DNA of 64,000 bases, from the NCBI GenBank assembly GCA_014843695.1, contig CM026400.1:36564234-36628233 (forward strand), in the 5' to 3' direction. The stretch's first letter is position 1, and every line of letters begins with the position of its first letter. Both the position numbers and the translations under genes were made by a program. Shown here in pieces: positions 35,601 to 46,333 of this stretch. Below the pieces are notes generated by a model. The model had not been told where the DNA came from. It saw nothing but the letters and a program-made list of their open reading frames with translations, and did no database searches. This stretch comes from Archivesica marissinica (taxonomy: Eukaryota; Mollusca; Bivalvia; Venerida; Vesicomyidae).

Positions 35601-38600
35601 AAGCGTCAAATATCTGCTAAGCGTCTAAAGACCTCTAAACGTCTAAAGACTTCTAAACGTCTAATGAGCTCTAAACGTCATAAACGTTCCGGCTACTCGT
35701 GTGCGTATGTAGCATCGCTAGGCGTCAACTCTCTGCTAAACGTCTAAAGACCGCTAATCGTCATAAACATCCTCCCTACTTGTGTGGGTATGTAGCATCG
35801 TTAAGCGTCAAATCTCTACTAAGCGTCTAATGATCTCTAATCGTCATAAACATCCTACCTACTTGTGTGGGTAAGTAGCATCGTTAAGCGTCAAATCTCT
35901 ACTAAACGTCTAATGACCTCTAAACGTCATTAACATTCCCACTACTTGTGTGGGTATGTAGCATCGTTAAGCGTCAACACTCTACTAAACGTCTAAAGAC
36001 CTCTAAACGTCTAATGATCTCTAAACACCATAAACAGCGTCAACTCTCTGCTAAACGTCTAAAGACCTCTAAACGTCTAAAGACTTCTAAACGTCTATTG
36101 AGCTCTAAACGTCATAAACGGTCCGGCTACTCGTGTGCGTATGTAGCATCGTTAGGCGTCAAATCTCTGCTAAACGTCTAAAGACCGCTAATCGTCATAA
36201 ACATCCTCCCTACTTGTGTGGGTATGTAGCATCGTTAAGCGTCAAATCTCTACGAAACGTCTAATGACCTCTAAACGTCATTAACATTTCCACTACTTGT
36301 GTGGGTATGTAGCATCGTTAAGCTTCAGATCTCTACTAAACGTCTAAGGACTGCTAAACGTCATAAAAATTCTCGCTACTTGTGTGGGTATGTAGCGTCG
36401 TTAATCGTCAAATCTCTACTAAACGTCTATAGACCGCTAAACGTCATAAACATCATCGCTACTTGTATGAGTATGTAGCATCGTTAAGCGTCAAATCTCT
36501 GCTAAGCGTCTAAAGACCGCTAAACGTCTAAAGACCTCTAAACGTCATAAACTTCCCCGCCAATTGTGTGGGTATGTAGCATCGTTAAGCGTCAAATCTC
36601 TACTAAACGTCTAAAGACCTCTAAACGTCTAACGACCTCTAATCGTCATAAACATTCCCACTACTTGTGTTGTTATGTAGCACCGTTAAGCGTCAAATCT
36701 CTACTAAACGTCTAAAGACCGCTAAACGTCATAACATTCCCGCTACTTGTGTGGATATGTAGCATCGTTAAGCGTCAAATCTCTGCTAAACGCCTAACGA
36801 CCTATAATCGTCATAAACATTCCCACTACTTGTGTGGGTATGTAGCCATCGTTAAGCGTCAACACTCTACTAAACGTCTAAAGACCTCTAAACCTCTAAA
36901 GATCGCTAAACGTCATAAACATTCCCGCTACTTGTGTGGGTATGTAGCATCGTTAAGCGTCAACACTCTACTAAACGTCTAAAGACCTCTAAACCTCTAA
37001 AGACCTCTAAACGTCATAAACATTTCGGCTACTTGTGTGGGTATGTAGCATCGTTAAGCGTCATAGACCTCTAGACGTCTAAAGACCGCTATGCGTCATA
37101 AACATTTCCGCTACTTGTTTGGTTCTGTAGCATTGTTAAGCGTCAAATATCTGCTAAACGTCTAAAGACCTCTAAACGTGTAAAGACCGTTAAACGCAAT
37201 AAACATTCCCGCTACTTGTGTGGGTATGTAGGACCGTTAAGCGTCAAATCTCTAATAAACGTCTAAAGACCTCTAAACGTCATAAACATTCCGGCTACTT
37301 GTGTGGGTATGTAGCATCGTTAAGCGTCAAATCTCTGCTAAACGTCTAAAGACCGCTAATCGTCATAAACATCCTCACTACTTGTGTGGGTATGTAGCAT
37401 CGTTAAACGTCAAATCTCTACTAAACGTCTAAAGACCTATAAACGTCTAAAGATCGCTAAACGTCTAAAGATCGCTAAACGTCATAACATTCCCGCTACT
37501 TGTGTGGGTATGTAGCATCGTTAAGCGTCAAATCTCTACTAAACGTCTAAAGACCTCTAAACGTCTAAAGACCGCTAAACGTCATAAATATCATCGCTTC
37601 TTGTGTGGGTATGTAGCATCGTTAAGCGTCAGATCTCTACTAAACGTTTAATGACCGCTAAACGTCATAAACTTTCTCGCTACTTGTATGGGTATGTAGC
37701 ATCGTTAATCGTCAAATCTCTACTAAACATCTAAATACCTCTAAACGTCTAAAGACCTCTAAACGTCATTAACATTCCCGCTACTTGTGTGGGTATGTAG
37801 CACCGTTAAGCATCAAATCTCTGCTAAACGTCTAATGACCTCTAAACGTCTAAAGACCGCTAAACGTCATAAACAGTCCTGCTAGTTGTGTTGGTATGTA
37901 GCATCGTTAAGCGTCAACTCTCTGATAAACGTCTAAAGACCTCTAAACGTCATAAACAGTCCTGCTAGTTGTGTGGGTATGTAGCATCGTTAAGCGTCAA
38001 CTCTCTGATAAACGTCTAAAGACCTCTAAACGTCATAAACATTCCGGCTACTTGTGTGGGTATGTAGCATCGTTAAGCGTCAAATCTCTACTAAACGTCT
38101 AGAGACCGCTAAACGTCATAACATTCCCGCTACTTGTGTGAGTATGTAGCATCGTTAAGCGTCAAATCTCTGCTAAACGTCTAAAGACGCTAAACGTCAT
38201 AACATTCCCGCTACTTGTGTGGGTATGTAGCATCGTTAAGCGTCAAATCTCTGCTAAACGTCTAACGACCTCTATTCGTCATAAACATTCCCACTACTTG
38301 TGTGGGTATGTAGCATCGTTAAGCGTCAACACACTACTAAACGTCTAAAGACCTCTAAACGTCTAAAGATCGCTAAACGTCATAAACATTCCCGCTACTT
38401 GTGTGAGTATGTAGCATCGTTAAGCGTCAAATCTCTGCTAAACGTCTAAAGACCGCTAAACGTCATAACATTCCCGCTACTTGTGTGGGTATGTAGCATC
38501 GTTAAGCGTCAAATCTCTGCTAAACGTCTAACGACCTCTAATCGTCATAAACATTCCCACTACTTGTGTGGGTATGTAGCATCGTTAAGCGTCAACACTC

Positions 38601-40608
38601 TACTAAACGTCTAAAGACCTCTAAACGTCTAAAGATCGCTAAACGTCATAAACATTCCCGCTACTTGTGTGTGTATGTAGCATCGTTAAGCGTCAGAACT
38701 CTGCTAAACGTCTAAAGACCGCTAAGCGTCATAAATATTCCCGCTACTTGTGTGGGTGTGTAGCATCGTTAAGCGTCATAGACCTCTAAACGTCTAAAGA
38801 CCGCTCAGCGTCATAAACATTTCCGCTACTTGTTTGGTTATGTAGCATCGTTAAGCGTCAAATATCTGCTAAACGTCTAAAGACCTCTAAACGTGTAAAG
38901 ACCGTTAAACGCAATAAACATTCCCGCTACTTGTGTGGGTATGTAGCATCGTTAAGCGTCAACTATCTGTTAAACGTCTAAAGATCTCTAAACGTCATAA
39001 ACATTCTCGCTACTTGTGTGGGTATGTAGCATCGTTAAGCGTCAAATCGTTGCTAAACGTCTAAAGACCGCTAAACGTCATAAACATTCCCGCTACTTGT
39101 GTGGGTATGTAGCATCGTTAAGCGTCAAATATCTACTAAACATCTAAAGACCTCTAAACGTCATAAACTTTCCCGCTACATGTGTGGGTATGTAGCACCG
39201 TTAAGCGCCAAATCTCTGCTAAACGTCTAAAGACCTCTAAAAGTCATAAACATTCTTGCTACTTGTGTGGGTATGTAGCATCGTTAAGCGTCAAGTCTCT
39301 GCTAAACGTCTAAAGACTTCTAAACGTCATAAACATTCCGGCTACTTGTGTGGGTATGTAGCATCGTTATGCGTCAAATCTCTGATAAACGTCTAAAGAC
39401 CTCTAAACGCCTAAAGACCGCTAAACGTTATAAACACTCCCGCTACGTGTGTGGGTATGTAGCATCGTTAAACGTCAAATCTCTGCGAAACGTCTAAAGA
39501 CCTCTAAACGTCTAAATACCGCTAACGTCATAAACATTCCCGCTACTTGTTTGGGTATGTAGCATCGTTAAGCGTTAACTATCTGCTAAACGCCTAAAGA
39601 CCTCTAAACGTCATAAACATTCCCGCTACTTGTGTGGGTATGTAGCACCGTTAAGCGTCAACTCTCTGATAAACGTCTAAAGACCTCTAAACGTCATAAA
39701 CATTCCGTCTACTTGTGTGGGTATGTAGCATCGTTAAGCGTCAAATCTCTGCTAAACGTCTAAAGACCTCTAAGCGTCATAAACGTTCCGGCTACTTGTG
39801 TGGGTATGTAGCATCGTTAAGCGTCAACTCTCTGCTAAACGTCTAATGACCGTTAAACGTCATAAACATTCCCGCTACTTGTGTGGGTATGTAGCATCGT
39901 TAAGCGTCAAATATCTACTAAACATCTAAAGACTTCTAAACGTCATAAACATTCCCACTACTTGTGTGGGTATGTAGCATCGTTAAGCGTCAACTATCTG
40001 CTAAACGTCTAAAGACCGCTAAACGTCATAAACATTCCCACTACTTGTGTGGGTATGTACCATCGTTAAGCGTCAACACTCTACTAAACGACTAAAGACC
40101 TCTAAACGTCTAAAGACCGCTAAACGTCATAAACAGTCCCGCTACTTGTGTGTGTATGTAGCATCGTTAAACGTCAAATCTCTGCCAAACGTCTAAAGAC
40201 CTCTAAACGTCTAAATACCGCTAAACGTCATAAACATTCCCGCTACTTGTGTGGGTATGTAGCATCGTTAAGCGTCAAATATATGCTAAACGTCTAAAGA
40301 CCTCTAAACGTCATAAACATTCCGGCTACTTGTGTGGGTATGTAGCATCGTTAAGCGTCAAATCTCTGCTAAACCTCTAAGGAACTCTAAACGTCTAAAG
40401 ACCGCTAAACGCCATAAACATCCTCGCTACTTGTGTGGGTATGTAGCATCGTTAAGCGTCAACTATCTGCTAAACGTCTAAAGACCGCTAAACGTCATAA
40501 ACATTCCCGCTACTTGTGTGGGTATGTAGCATCGTTAAGCGTCAAATCTCTGCTAAACGTCTAAATACCTCTAAACGTCATAAACATTCCGGCTACTTGT
40601 GTGGGTAT
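20622..40608. repeat. 83-bp satellite with 18-bp subrepeats and higher-order structure
   Basis: About 20 kb of one family. The basic unit (about 83 bp) is ATCGTTAAGCGTCAAATCTC, TGCTAAACGTCTAAAGACCT, CTAAACGTCATAAACATTCC, CGCTACTTGTGTGGGTATGT, AGC. Length variants of about 101 and 119 bp arise by adding one or two 18-bp subrepeats (CTCTAAACGTCTAAAGAC). The left third contains higher-order copies: rare markers such as CTAGTGGTGGGGTATG recur at about 22630, 25064 and 26580. The family is unusually rich in ACGT/CpG compared with the flanking AT-rich sequence. The small open frames (MWVCSIVKRQ... peptides) are by-products. No gene was found inside. Confidence 0.95.
31614..31755. repeat. A/C-only low-complexity insertion within the 83-bp array
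   Basis: About 140 bp composed almost wholly of A and C, with runs such as CCCAAACCAAAACCCC and CACCAACACCACC, interrupting one satellite unit. The flanks resume the satellite with a duplicated CAAATCACT. The complementary strand is G/T-only with several GGG/GGGG runs. Confidence 0.85.
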
Positions 40609-41608
40609 NNNNNNNNNNNNNNNNNNNNNNNNNNNNNNNNNNNNNNNNNNNNNNNNNNNNNNNNNNNNNNNNNNNNNNNNNNNNNNNNNNNNNNNNNNNN
40701 NNNNNNNNNNNNNNNNNNNNNNNNNNNNNNNNNNNNNNNNNNNNNNNNNNNNNNNNNNNNNNNNNNNNNNNNNNNNNNNNNNNNNNNNNNNNNNNNNNNN
40801 NNNNNNNNNNNNNNNNNNNNNNNNNNNNNNNNNNNNNNNNNNNNNNNNNNNNNNNNNNNNNNNNNNNNNNNNNNNNNNNNNNNNNNNNNNNNNNNNNNNN
40901 NNNNNNNNNNNNNNNNNNNNNNNNNNNNNNNNNNNNNNNNNNNNNNNNNNNNNNNNNNNNNNNNNNNNNNNNNNNNNNNNNNNNNNNNNNNNNNNNNNNN
41001 NNNNNNNNNNNNNNNNNNNNNNNNNNNNNNNNNNNNNNNNNNNNNNNNNNNNNNNNNNNNNNNNNNNNNNNNNNNNNNNNNNNNNNNNNNNNNNNNNNNN
41101 NNNNNNNNNNNNNNNNNNNNNNNNNNNNNNNNNNNNNNNNNNNNNNNNNNNNNNNNNNNNNNNNNNNNNNNNNNNNNNNNNNNNNNNNNNNNNNNNNNNN
41201 NNNNNNNNNNNNNNNNNNNNNNNNNNNNNNNNNNNNNNNNNNNNNNNNNNNNNNNNNNNNNNNNNNNNNNNNNNNNNNNNNNNNNNNNNNNNNNNNNNNN
41301 NNNNNNNNNNNNNNNNNNNNNNNNNNNNNNNNNNNNNNNNNNNNNNNNNNNNNNNNNNNNNNNNNNNNNNNNNNNNNNNNNNNNNNNNNNNNNNNNNNNN
41401 NNNNNNNNNNNNNNNNNNNNNNNNNNNNNNNNNNNNNNNNNNNNNNNNNNNNNNNNNNNNNNNNNNNNNNNNNNNNNNNNNNNNNNNNNNNNNNNNNNNN
41501 NNNNNNNNNNNNNNNNNNNNNNNNNNNNNNNNNNNNNNNNNNNNNNNNNNNNNNNNNNNNNNNNNNNNNNNNNNNNNNNNNNNNNNNNNNNNNNNNNNNN
41601 NNNNNNNN
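40609..41608. other. Assembly gap, 1000 N
   Basis: Exactly 1000 N, placed between the 83-bp and 38-bp families. The true distance is unknown. Confidence 1.
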
Positions 41609-42760
41609 TACTGTACATTACAGCATGTATTTAAAGGTAATTCAATTACGGTACATTACAGTAAGTATTCAAAGATAAGCAATTCACAGTAGATTACAGT
41701 ATGCATTCAAATGTAAGTCAATTACGGTACATTACAGCATTTATTCTAAGGTAAGTCAATTACGGTACATTACAGTATGTATTCAAAGGTAAGTCAATTA
41801 CGGTATATTACAGTATGTATTCAAATGTAAGTCAATTACGGTATTTTACAGTATGTATTCAAAGGTAAGTCAATTACGGTACACTACATCATGTATTCAA
41901 AGGTAAGTCAATTACTGTACATTAATGTAAGTATTCAAAGGTAAGTCAATTACGGTACATTACAGTATGTATTCAAAGGTAAGTCAATTATGGTATATTA
42001 CAGTATGTATTCAAAGGTAAGTCAATTACGGTATATTACAGTATGTATTCAAAGGTAAGTCAATTACGGTACACTACATCATGTATTCAAAGGTATGTCA
42101 ATTACTGTACATTACAGTAAGTATTCAAAGGTAAGTCAATTACGGTACATTACAGTATGTATTCAAAGGTAAGTCAATTACGGTATATTACAGTATGTAT
42201 TCAAAGGTAAGTCAATTACGGTACATTACAGTAAGTATTCAAAGGTAAGTCAATTATGGTATATTACAGTATGTATTCAAAGGTAAGTCAATTACGGTAC
42301 ATTACAGTAAGTATTCAAAGATAAGCAATTCACAGTAGATTACAGTATGCATTCAAAGGTAAATCAATTCCGGTACATTACAGTAAGTATTCAAAGATAA
42401 GCAATTCACAGTAGATTACAGTATGCATTTAAAGGTAAGTCAATTACGGTACATTACAGTATGTATTCAAAGGTAAGTCAATTACGGTACATTACAGTAT
42501 GTATTCAAAGGTAAGTCAATTACGGTACATTACAGTATGTATTCAAATGTAAGTTAATTACGGTACATTACAGTATGTATTAAAAGGTAAGTCAATTACG
42601 GTACATTACAGTATGTATTCAAAGGTAAGTTAATTATGGTACATTACAGTATGTATTCAAAGGTAAGTCAATTACTGTACATTACAGTATGTATTCAAAG
42701 GTAAGTCAATTGCGGTACATTACAGTATGCATCAAAGGTACGTCATTACAGTTAATTACA
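41609..42760. repeat. 38-bp satellite, about 30 copies
   Basis: The unit is GGTAAGTCAATTACGGTACA followed by TTACAGTATGTATTCAAA. Nearly every copy carries AAAGGTAAGT, a near-perfect 5' splice-site consensus on the plus strand. The first copies and several later ones carry the variant AAGATAAGCAATTCACAGTA. Confidence 0.93.
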
Positions 42761-42940
42761 TTATGCATAAATGGATACAAATCATTATACCGCCGTAGTT
42801 CAAGCGGGACAGAATTATTATATATCAATTTTCATGACTAATCCCGAAACTGTTGTACATACGGATTAATATTTTTTTAAATATACGTATCCAATTTCTT
42901 CTACTTTTGTAAACGCATACTTCACAAGCTGCGTACTTGT
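42761..42940. other. No gene seen
   Basis: Short unique spacer between the 38-bp array and SINE sequence. No exon encoding the N-terminal part of the cyclase was recognised. Confidence 0.4.
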
Positions 42941-43095
42941 AGCGCATTCTGTTCAGAGGTGAGAGGCCCAGATTTCGCACCCAGCTGCAGCAGTTATGAT
43001 TGTGGCCTTAGGCAAGGTACTTAAATTTCATATTTCCTCTTCTCTCTCACTCATTACAATGGATTGCATCAGGAATGAGGTCTGAACAGCGATAG
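42941..43095 (+). mobile_element. SINE family D, partial, plus orientation
   Basis: TAGCGCATTCTGTTCAGAGG, GATTGTGGCCTTAGGCAAGG, ACTTAAATTTCATATTTCCTC and CAGGAATGAGGTCT match the family D copy at 53277-53484. The head is eroded and the 3' tail is lost. Confidence 0.65.
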
Positions 43096-43100
43096 ATTAT

Positions 43101-43816
43101 TCACATTTATTTTAGTTCGATTGCGAAACAAGTTCGTACAACGTTAGTTTAATCGCCCTCGATACCTCATTCCTGGTGAAATCCATCGCCATAGGGGATA
43201 TAGCAGAGACCTCATTCCTGGTGAAATCCATCGCCATAGGGGATATAGCAGAGGCCTCATTCCTGGTGGAATCCATCGCCATAGGGGATATAGCAGAGAC
43301 CTCATTCCTGGTGGTATCCATCGCCATAGGGGATATAGCAGAGACCTCATTCCTGGTGGAATCCATCGCCATAGGGGATAGGGGATATAGCAGAGACCTC
43401 ATTCCTGGTGGAATCCATCGCCATAGGGGATATAGCAGAGACCTCATTCCTGGTGGAATACATCGCCATAGGGGATATAGCAGAGACCTCATTCCTGGTG
43501 GAATCCATCGCCATAGGGGATATAGCAGAGGCCTCATTCCTGGTGGAATCCATCGCCATAGGGGATATAGCAGAGACCTCATTCCTGGTGGAATCCATCG
43601 CCATAGGGGATATAGCAGAAGCCTCATTCCTGGTGGAATCCATCGCCATAGGGGATATAGCAGAAGCCTCATTCCTGATGGAATCCATCGCCATAGGGGA
43701 TATTGCAGAGACAATATGGAATTTAAGTGCATTGCCTAAGGACACAATCGTAACGACTACAACTGGTCGCGAACCGAGAGCCTGAAGCGAATGTGCTACC
43801 ACTGCGCTATCGCGAC
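43101..43816 (-). mobile_element. SINE family D, minus, with expanded interior
   Basis: Reading the minus strand: head GTCGCGATAGCGCAGTGGTA at 43816, then GATTGTGTCCTTAGGCAATG, then the 45-bp minisatellite, then CAGGAATGAGGTATCGAG, the tail GAACTTGTTTCGCAATCGAA and AAAATAAATGTGAA at 43101. The order matches the unexpanded copy at 53277-53484, so the array is an expansion inside one SINE. Confidence 0.75.
43155..43705. repeat. 45-bp minisatellite inside a SINE, about 12 copies
   Basis: The unit is CCTCATTCCTGGTGGAATCC, ATCGCCATAGGGGATATAGC, AGAGA. A 45-bp period keeps several frames open on both strands (15-residue repeats), so the open frames up to 206 codons here are artefacts. One unit at 43375-43390 has a duplicated AGGGGAT. 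Confidence 0.9.
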
Positions 43817-43828
43817 TTCCACTCTGGA

Positions 43829-44120
43829 ACAGACGGATATGTAGTCCAGTGGTAACACGCTGGACTGGTAATCCAGGGATCGCAGGTTCGATCCCCCGTC
43901 TGACCCCAATAAAATCAACAGTCTTTCAGATGGGACGTTAAACCGAGGTCTCGTGTCGGTGCTTTACACCGTGCACGTAAAATAATCAGAGGATACTCTG
44001 GAATGGGTCTCTGTCTGTATCATTGCACTATCCTCCAAAAATCTAAAATGACTAATCTCTTCAGGAGGCGTCGCTCATATGGGCAACCGGTAGCGACGAT
44101 AAATAAACGTAAAACACAAA
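43829..44120 (+). mobile_element. SINE family A, full length with target-site duplication
   Basis: Best reference copy in the window. The tRNA-Thr-like head is at 43831-43903 (TAGTCCAGTGGTAACACGCT, anticodon-like loop CTGGTAA, B-box-like GGTTCGATCCCCC). The body has GGTCTCGTGTCGGTGCTTTA, the 3' hairpin GTCGCT...AGCGAC lies at 44070-44098, and the tail is GATAAATAAACGTAAAACAC. The flanks TTCCACTCTGGA at 43817-43828 and 44121-44132 are identical, a 12-bp target-site duplication. The target was immediately next to the head of the family D SINE. Confidence 0.93.
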
Positions 44121-44242
44121 TTCCACTCTGGACAGCGATGCAACTAAGATTGTTAGAAGTTGTTTGGCAATCCAGGTAAAATAAATCTGTATTGATTAAT
44201 ACGCAATTTCGAAAAAAGTGTATGCACTTTTCAAAATTGTAG

Positions 44243-44360
44243 GTATGAACTGGATATAATAAACGTAACTTTTCACGAAGAACTGATCACTTACTCAGAC
44301 TGGATCGAGGAATTCATCAAATGGTTCTACAAGTCCATCCTCGAAGCCCGTTCTGAGAAG
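44243..44360 (+). CDS. NIT-domain guanylate cyclase, first visible exon (NIT sensor, part 1)
   Basis: Encodes 39 full codons, YELDIINVTFHEELITYSDW then IEEFIKWFYKSILEARSEK, a helical segment of the extracellular NIT sensor. The acceptor is TTGTAG| at 44242 and the donor GAGAAG|GTAAGC at 44361. The frame is fixed because other frames contain stops. The exon enters with one base (G) completing a codon from an upstream exon that is not visible, and leaves in phase 0. NIT (nitrate/nitrite-sensing) domains are all-helical sensors first defined in bacterial receptors; animal membrane cyclases with this sensor are known from annelids as NIT-GCs (from memory). The N-terminal signal or anchor exon must lie upstream, either in the gaps or beyond the satellite domain. 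Confidence 0.82.
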
Positions 44361-44383
44361 GTAAGCTTTAAGCAACCCATTTA

Positions 44384-44561
44384 CAGTCAAACCTGTCTTA
44401 AGCAGCCAGCCAAGGGAGTGAGAGAAAGTGGCTGCTTAGCACAGGTAACTGCTTAATACAGGTCAAATGTATAGTAAGACAACATATTTGGAATCTTGAA
44501 ACTGGCTGCTTAATACAGGTTGGCTGTTTAATGGAGGTGACCACTAACACGGGTTTGACTG
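44384..44561. mobile_element. CAGTC-ended, TA-flanked MITE (mariner-like), intact
   Basis: The ends CAGTCAAACCTGT and CAGTCAAACCCGT (reverse complement) are flanked by TA on both sides, the signature of Tc1/mariner elements. At 178 bp it is non-coding. It lies 23 bp inside the intron after the 44360 donor. Confidence 0.85.
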
Positions 44562-44734
44562 TAGTTTAAACATAGTTGATTTCAAACAATAATACCTACA
44601 TTGTTATAAAGCGGGAGTGTTGCGCAGCTTCCCGTCTACTTGGTTTTACATTCCGGTAGACGTTGCAGATTGGTTTAATGTTGTTGTACGTCACAAGTCT
44701 GACACTTTTTAAACCGTTGTCAATATACCACTCA

Positions 44735-44893
44735 CACGGATCTGTAGTCCAGTGGTAATACGCTGGACTGGTAATCCAGGGATCGCAGTTTCGATCACCC
44801 GTATGATAATAAAATTAACAGTCATTCAGATGGGACTTTAAACCGAGGTCTCGTGTCGGTGCAACCGGTAGCGACGATACATAAACGTAAACA
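44735..44893 (+). mobile_element. SINE family A with internal deletion
   Basis: The head matches 43831-43903, then the body stops at GGTCTCGTGTCGGTG and resumes at CAACCGGTAGCGACGATACA. About 110 bp is missing, including half of the hairpin. Confidence 0.85.
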
Positions 44894-44988
44894 CACTACT
44901 CAGTGCGTTAATAACGTTGCTGCTCCATTAATTGAAACGAAACCACGTAAATAAAGGTTTAGCACAACTTTTATAGTATGTATGGATA

Positions 44989-45194
44989 CAGTCTACATCC
45001 GTTATCTGTTATCTGTCAATGTCGGTTATGTCGAATTATCCGGTGTTCTCGAAGTCGGATCAAAGTCCCGTTTCAGACACTATCATTTTACATATAACTT
45101 GATTTGTTTATATCGAATTTCGTTAAGACAAACGTTGGTTATGTCGAAGTATTTTGTTCGGTCCGACGGAATTCGACATAACGAATGTAGACTG
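44989..45194. mobile_element. CAGTC-ended, TA-flanked MITE, second family
   Basis: The left end CAGTCTACATCCGTTAT and the right end ATAACGAATGTAGACTG form an inverted repeat and are flanked by TA. At 206 bp it is non-coding. A detached end of the same family (CAGTCTACATCCGTTATGTC GAATTCCG) lies at 45366-45405. Confidence 0.85.
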
Positions 45195-45365
45195 TATTAG
45201 TAAATAAAACAATATTGAAATGTTCATAAACTGTAATGTAATATAGGGAATAAAATACCAACCTACACACCTCCCCCACCCCCCCAAATGGCTCGAACAT
45301 ACTTTAATCAGCACACACGTATTGTATACCCCCAATAAATGCAACACACTATTGTCACAAATACA

Positions 45366-45405
45366 GTCTACATCCGTTATGTCGAATTCCGATGGACCGA
45401 TTAGG
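45366..45405. mobile_element. Solo terminal repeat of the 44989 MITE family
   Basis: Matches the inverted end of the 206-bp element for about 40 bp (with GATGGACCGA for GTCGGACCGA), preceded by TA. It ends about 55 bp before the cyclase exon at 45461. Confidence 0.7.
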
Positions 45406-45460
45406 TTCAATAGTGCTCCAATGATATAACACGATACAATGTTTACGACATATTACATAG

Positions 45461-45814
45461 GTATGGACCGCACTTGTCGCATATCAAGAACTCCTTATGG
45501 CTTCGGAGTACCTCGGACGTGAGCGAGCCATGGGTGTAATTTTCTACACACTGGGTGAGTTCCCAACGAGAGAAGAATATCTGTATTTTGTCGAGAGCCA
45601 GGATATATCTAGCTCTGCGTTTGCTGCCGCTCGACAGTACTCCAGAATAGCAAAAGAGATATACGATGCTAAGCTAAAAGGAAATCCTGAAATTCTGCAG
45701 ACGATCAAGAAGAAGAGGAGCCACATACGACGGAGAAACTCTGGCGCCGTCATCAACTCAGTGGGATCTCTGAAAGAAGCCAAGCTCTGGTTTGAAAATA
45801 TGACATATTTCCAG
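45461..45814 (+). CDS. NIT-domain guanylate cyclase, exon 2 (NIT sensor, main part)
   Basis: The largest exon, 118 codons, phase 0 at both ends. It starts VWTALVAYQELLMASEYLGR after ATTACATAG| and ends KLWFENMTYFQ|GTAATT. The LVAYQELL...EYLGRERAMG pattern followed by an aromatic/Gly turn and a second helix pair (YLYFVESQDISSSAFAAARQ) is typical of NIT domains, whose conserved Arg residues are thought to contact the anion. A basic stretch (KKKRSHIRRR) at residues 77-86 of the exon is unusual for an extracellular domain. An AUG-initiated reading would start at 45497, but the acceptor and the family pattern show that coding begins 36 bp earlier. Confidence 0.88.
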
Positions 45815-45856
45815 GTAATTCCTGTTTGTTTGTTTATTATGTTCTTTCAACTAGTA

Positions 45857-46110
45857 ATGATAGCGACACTCCACTTATGATCAATAGCGACATTCCTACA
45901 GTGGACACTCCATCTATTAATGATAGCGACACTCCACTTATGATCAATAGCGACATTCCTACAGTGGACACTCCAGCTATTATTGATAGCGACACTCCAC
46001 TTATGATCAATAGCGACATTCCTACAGTGGACACTCCATCTATTATTGATAGCGACACTCCACCTATTATTGATGGCGACACTCCAGTTATTATTGATAG
46101 CGAAACTCCA
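45857..46110. repeat. 63-bp intronic minisatellite, about 3.5 copies
   Basis: The unit is GATAGCGACACTCCACTTAT, GATCAATAGCGACATTCCTA, CAGTGGACACTCCATCTATT, AAT. It begins about 40 bp after the 45814 donor. The period of 63 yields a 144-codon open frame (repeated DSDTPLMINSDIPTVDTP), out of frame with the preceding exon and without an acceptor. I treat it as non-coding. Confidence 0.8.
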
Positions 46111-46333
46111 GCAGGTGTCAATCCGAACAGTATTTCATGCACGGACGGGTATCCAGGTAGCACCACCGACCTTCCCCAAGCCAGTTCAATTAACAGCATT
46201 TTTACAAGAAATAATTGGATAGCCCGAGTGAGTCCCGAACTAACAGCGATGAGACAATGATGACAATTGATTAACTTTAACATAAATAAATAAATAATAA
46301 CAAAAAAAAACTTTAACATTGCATATATGTGCT

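Noticed and set aside
20622..40608. CRISPR-like regular repeats
   Set aside because: Units are contiguous with no unique spacers, lengths vary in 18-bp steps, and the genome is animal. It is satellite DNA.
43112..43802. Overlapping 125-206 codon ORFs on both strands
   Set aside because: Products of a 45-bp minisatellite within a SINE.
43831..43903. Functional tRNA-Thr gene
   Set aside because: The head is joined to a SINE body, has a target-site duplication, and recurs in many defective copies. The same applies to the other tRNA-like heads in the window.
45826..46260. 144-codon acidic repeat ORF (DSDTPLMINSDIPTVDTP)
   Set aside because: It is in a different frame from the preceding exon, begins inside the intron without an acceptor, and its repeat period is 63 bp. 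Exon 2 to exon 3 joins perfectly without it.
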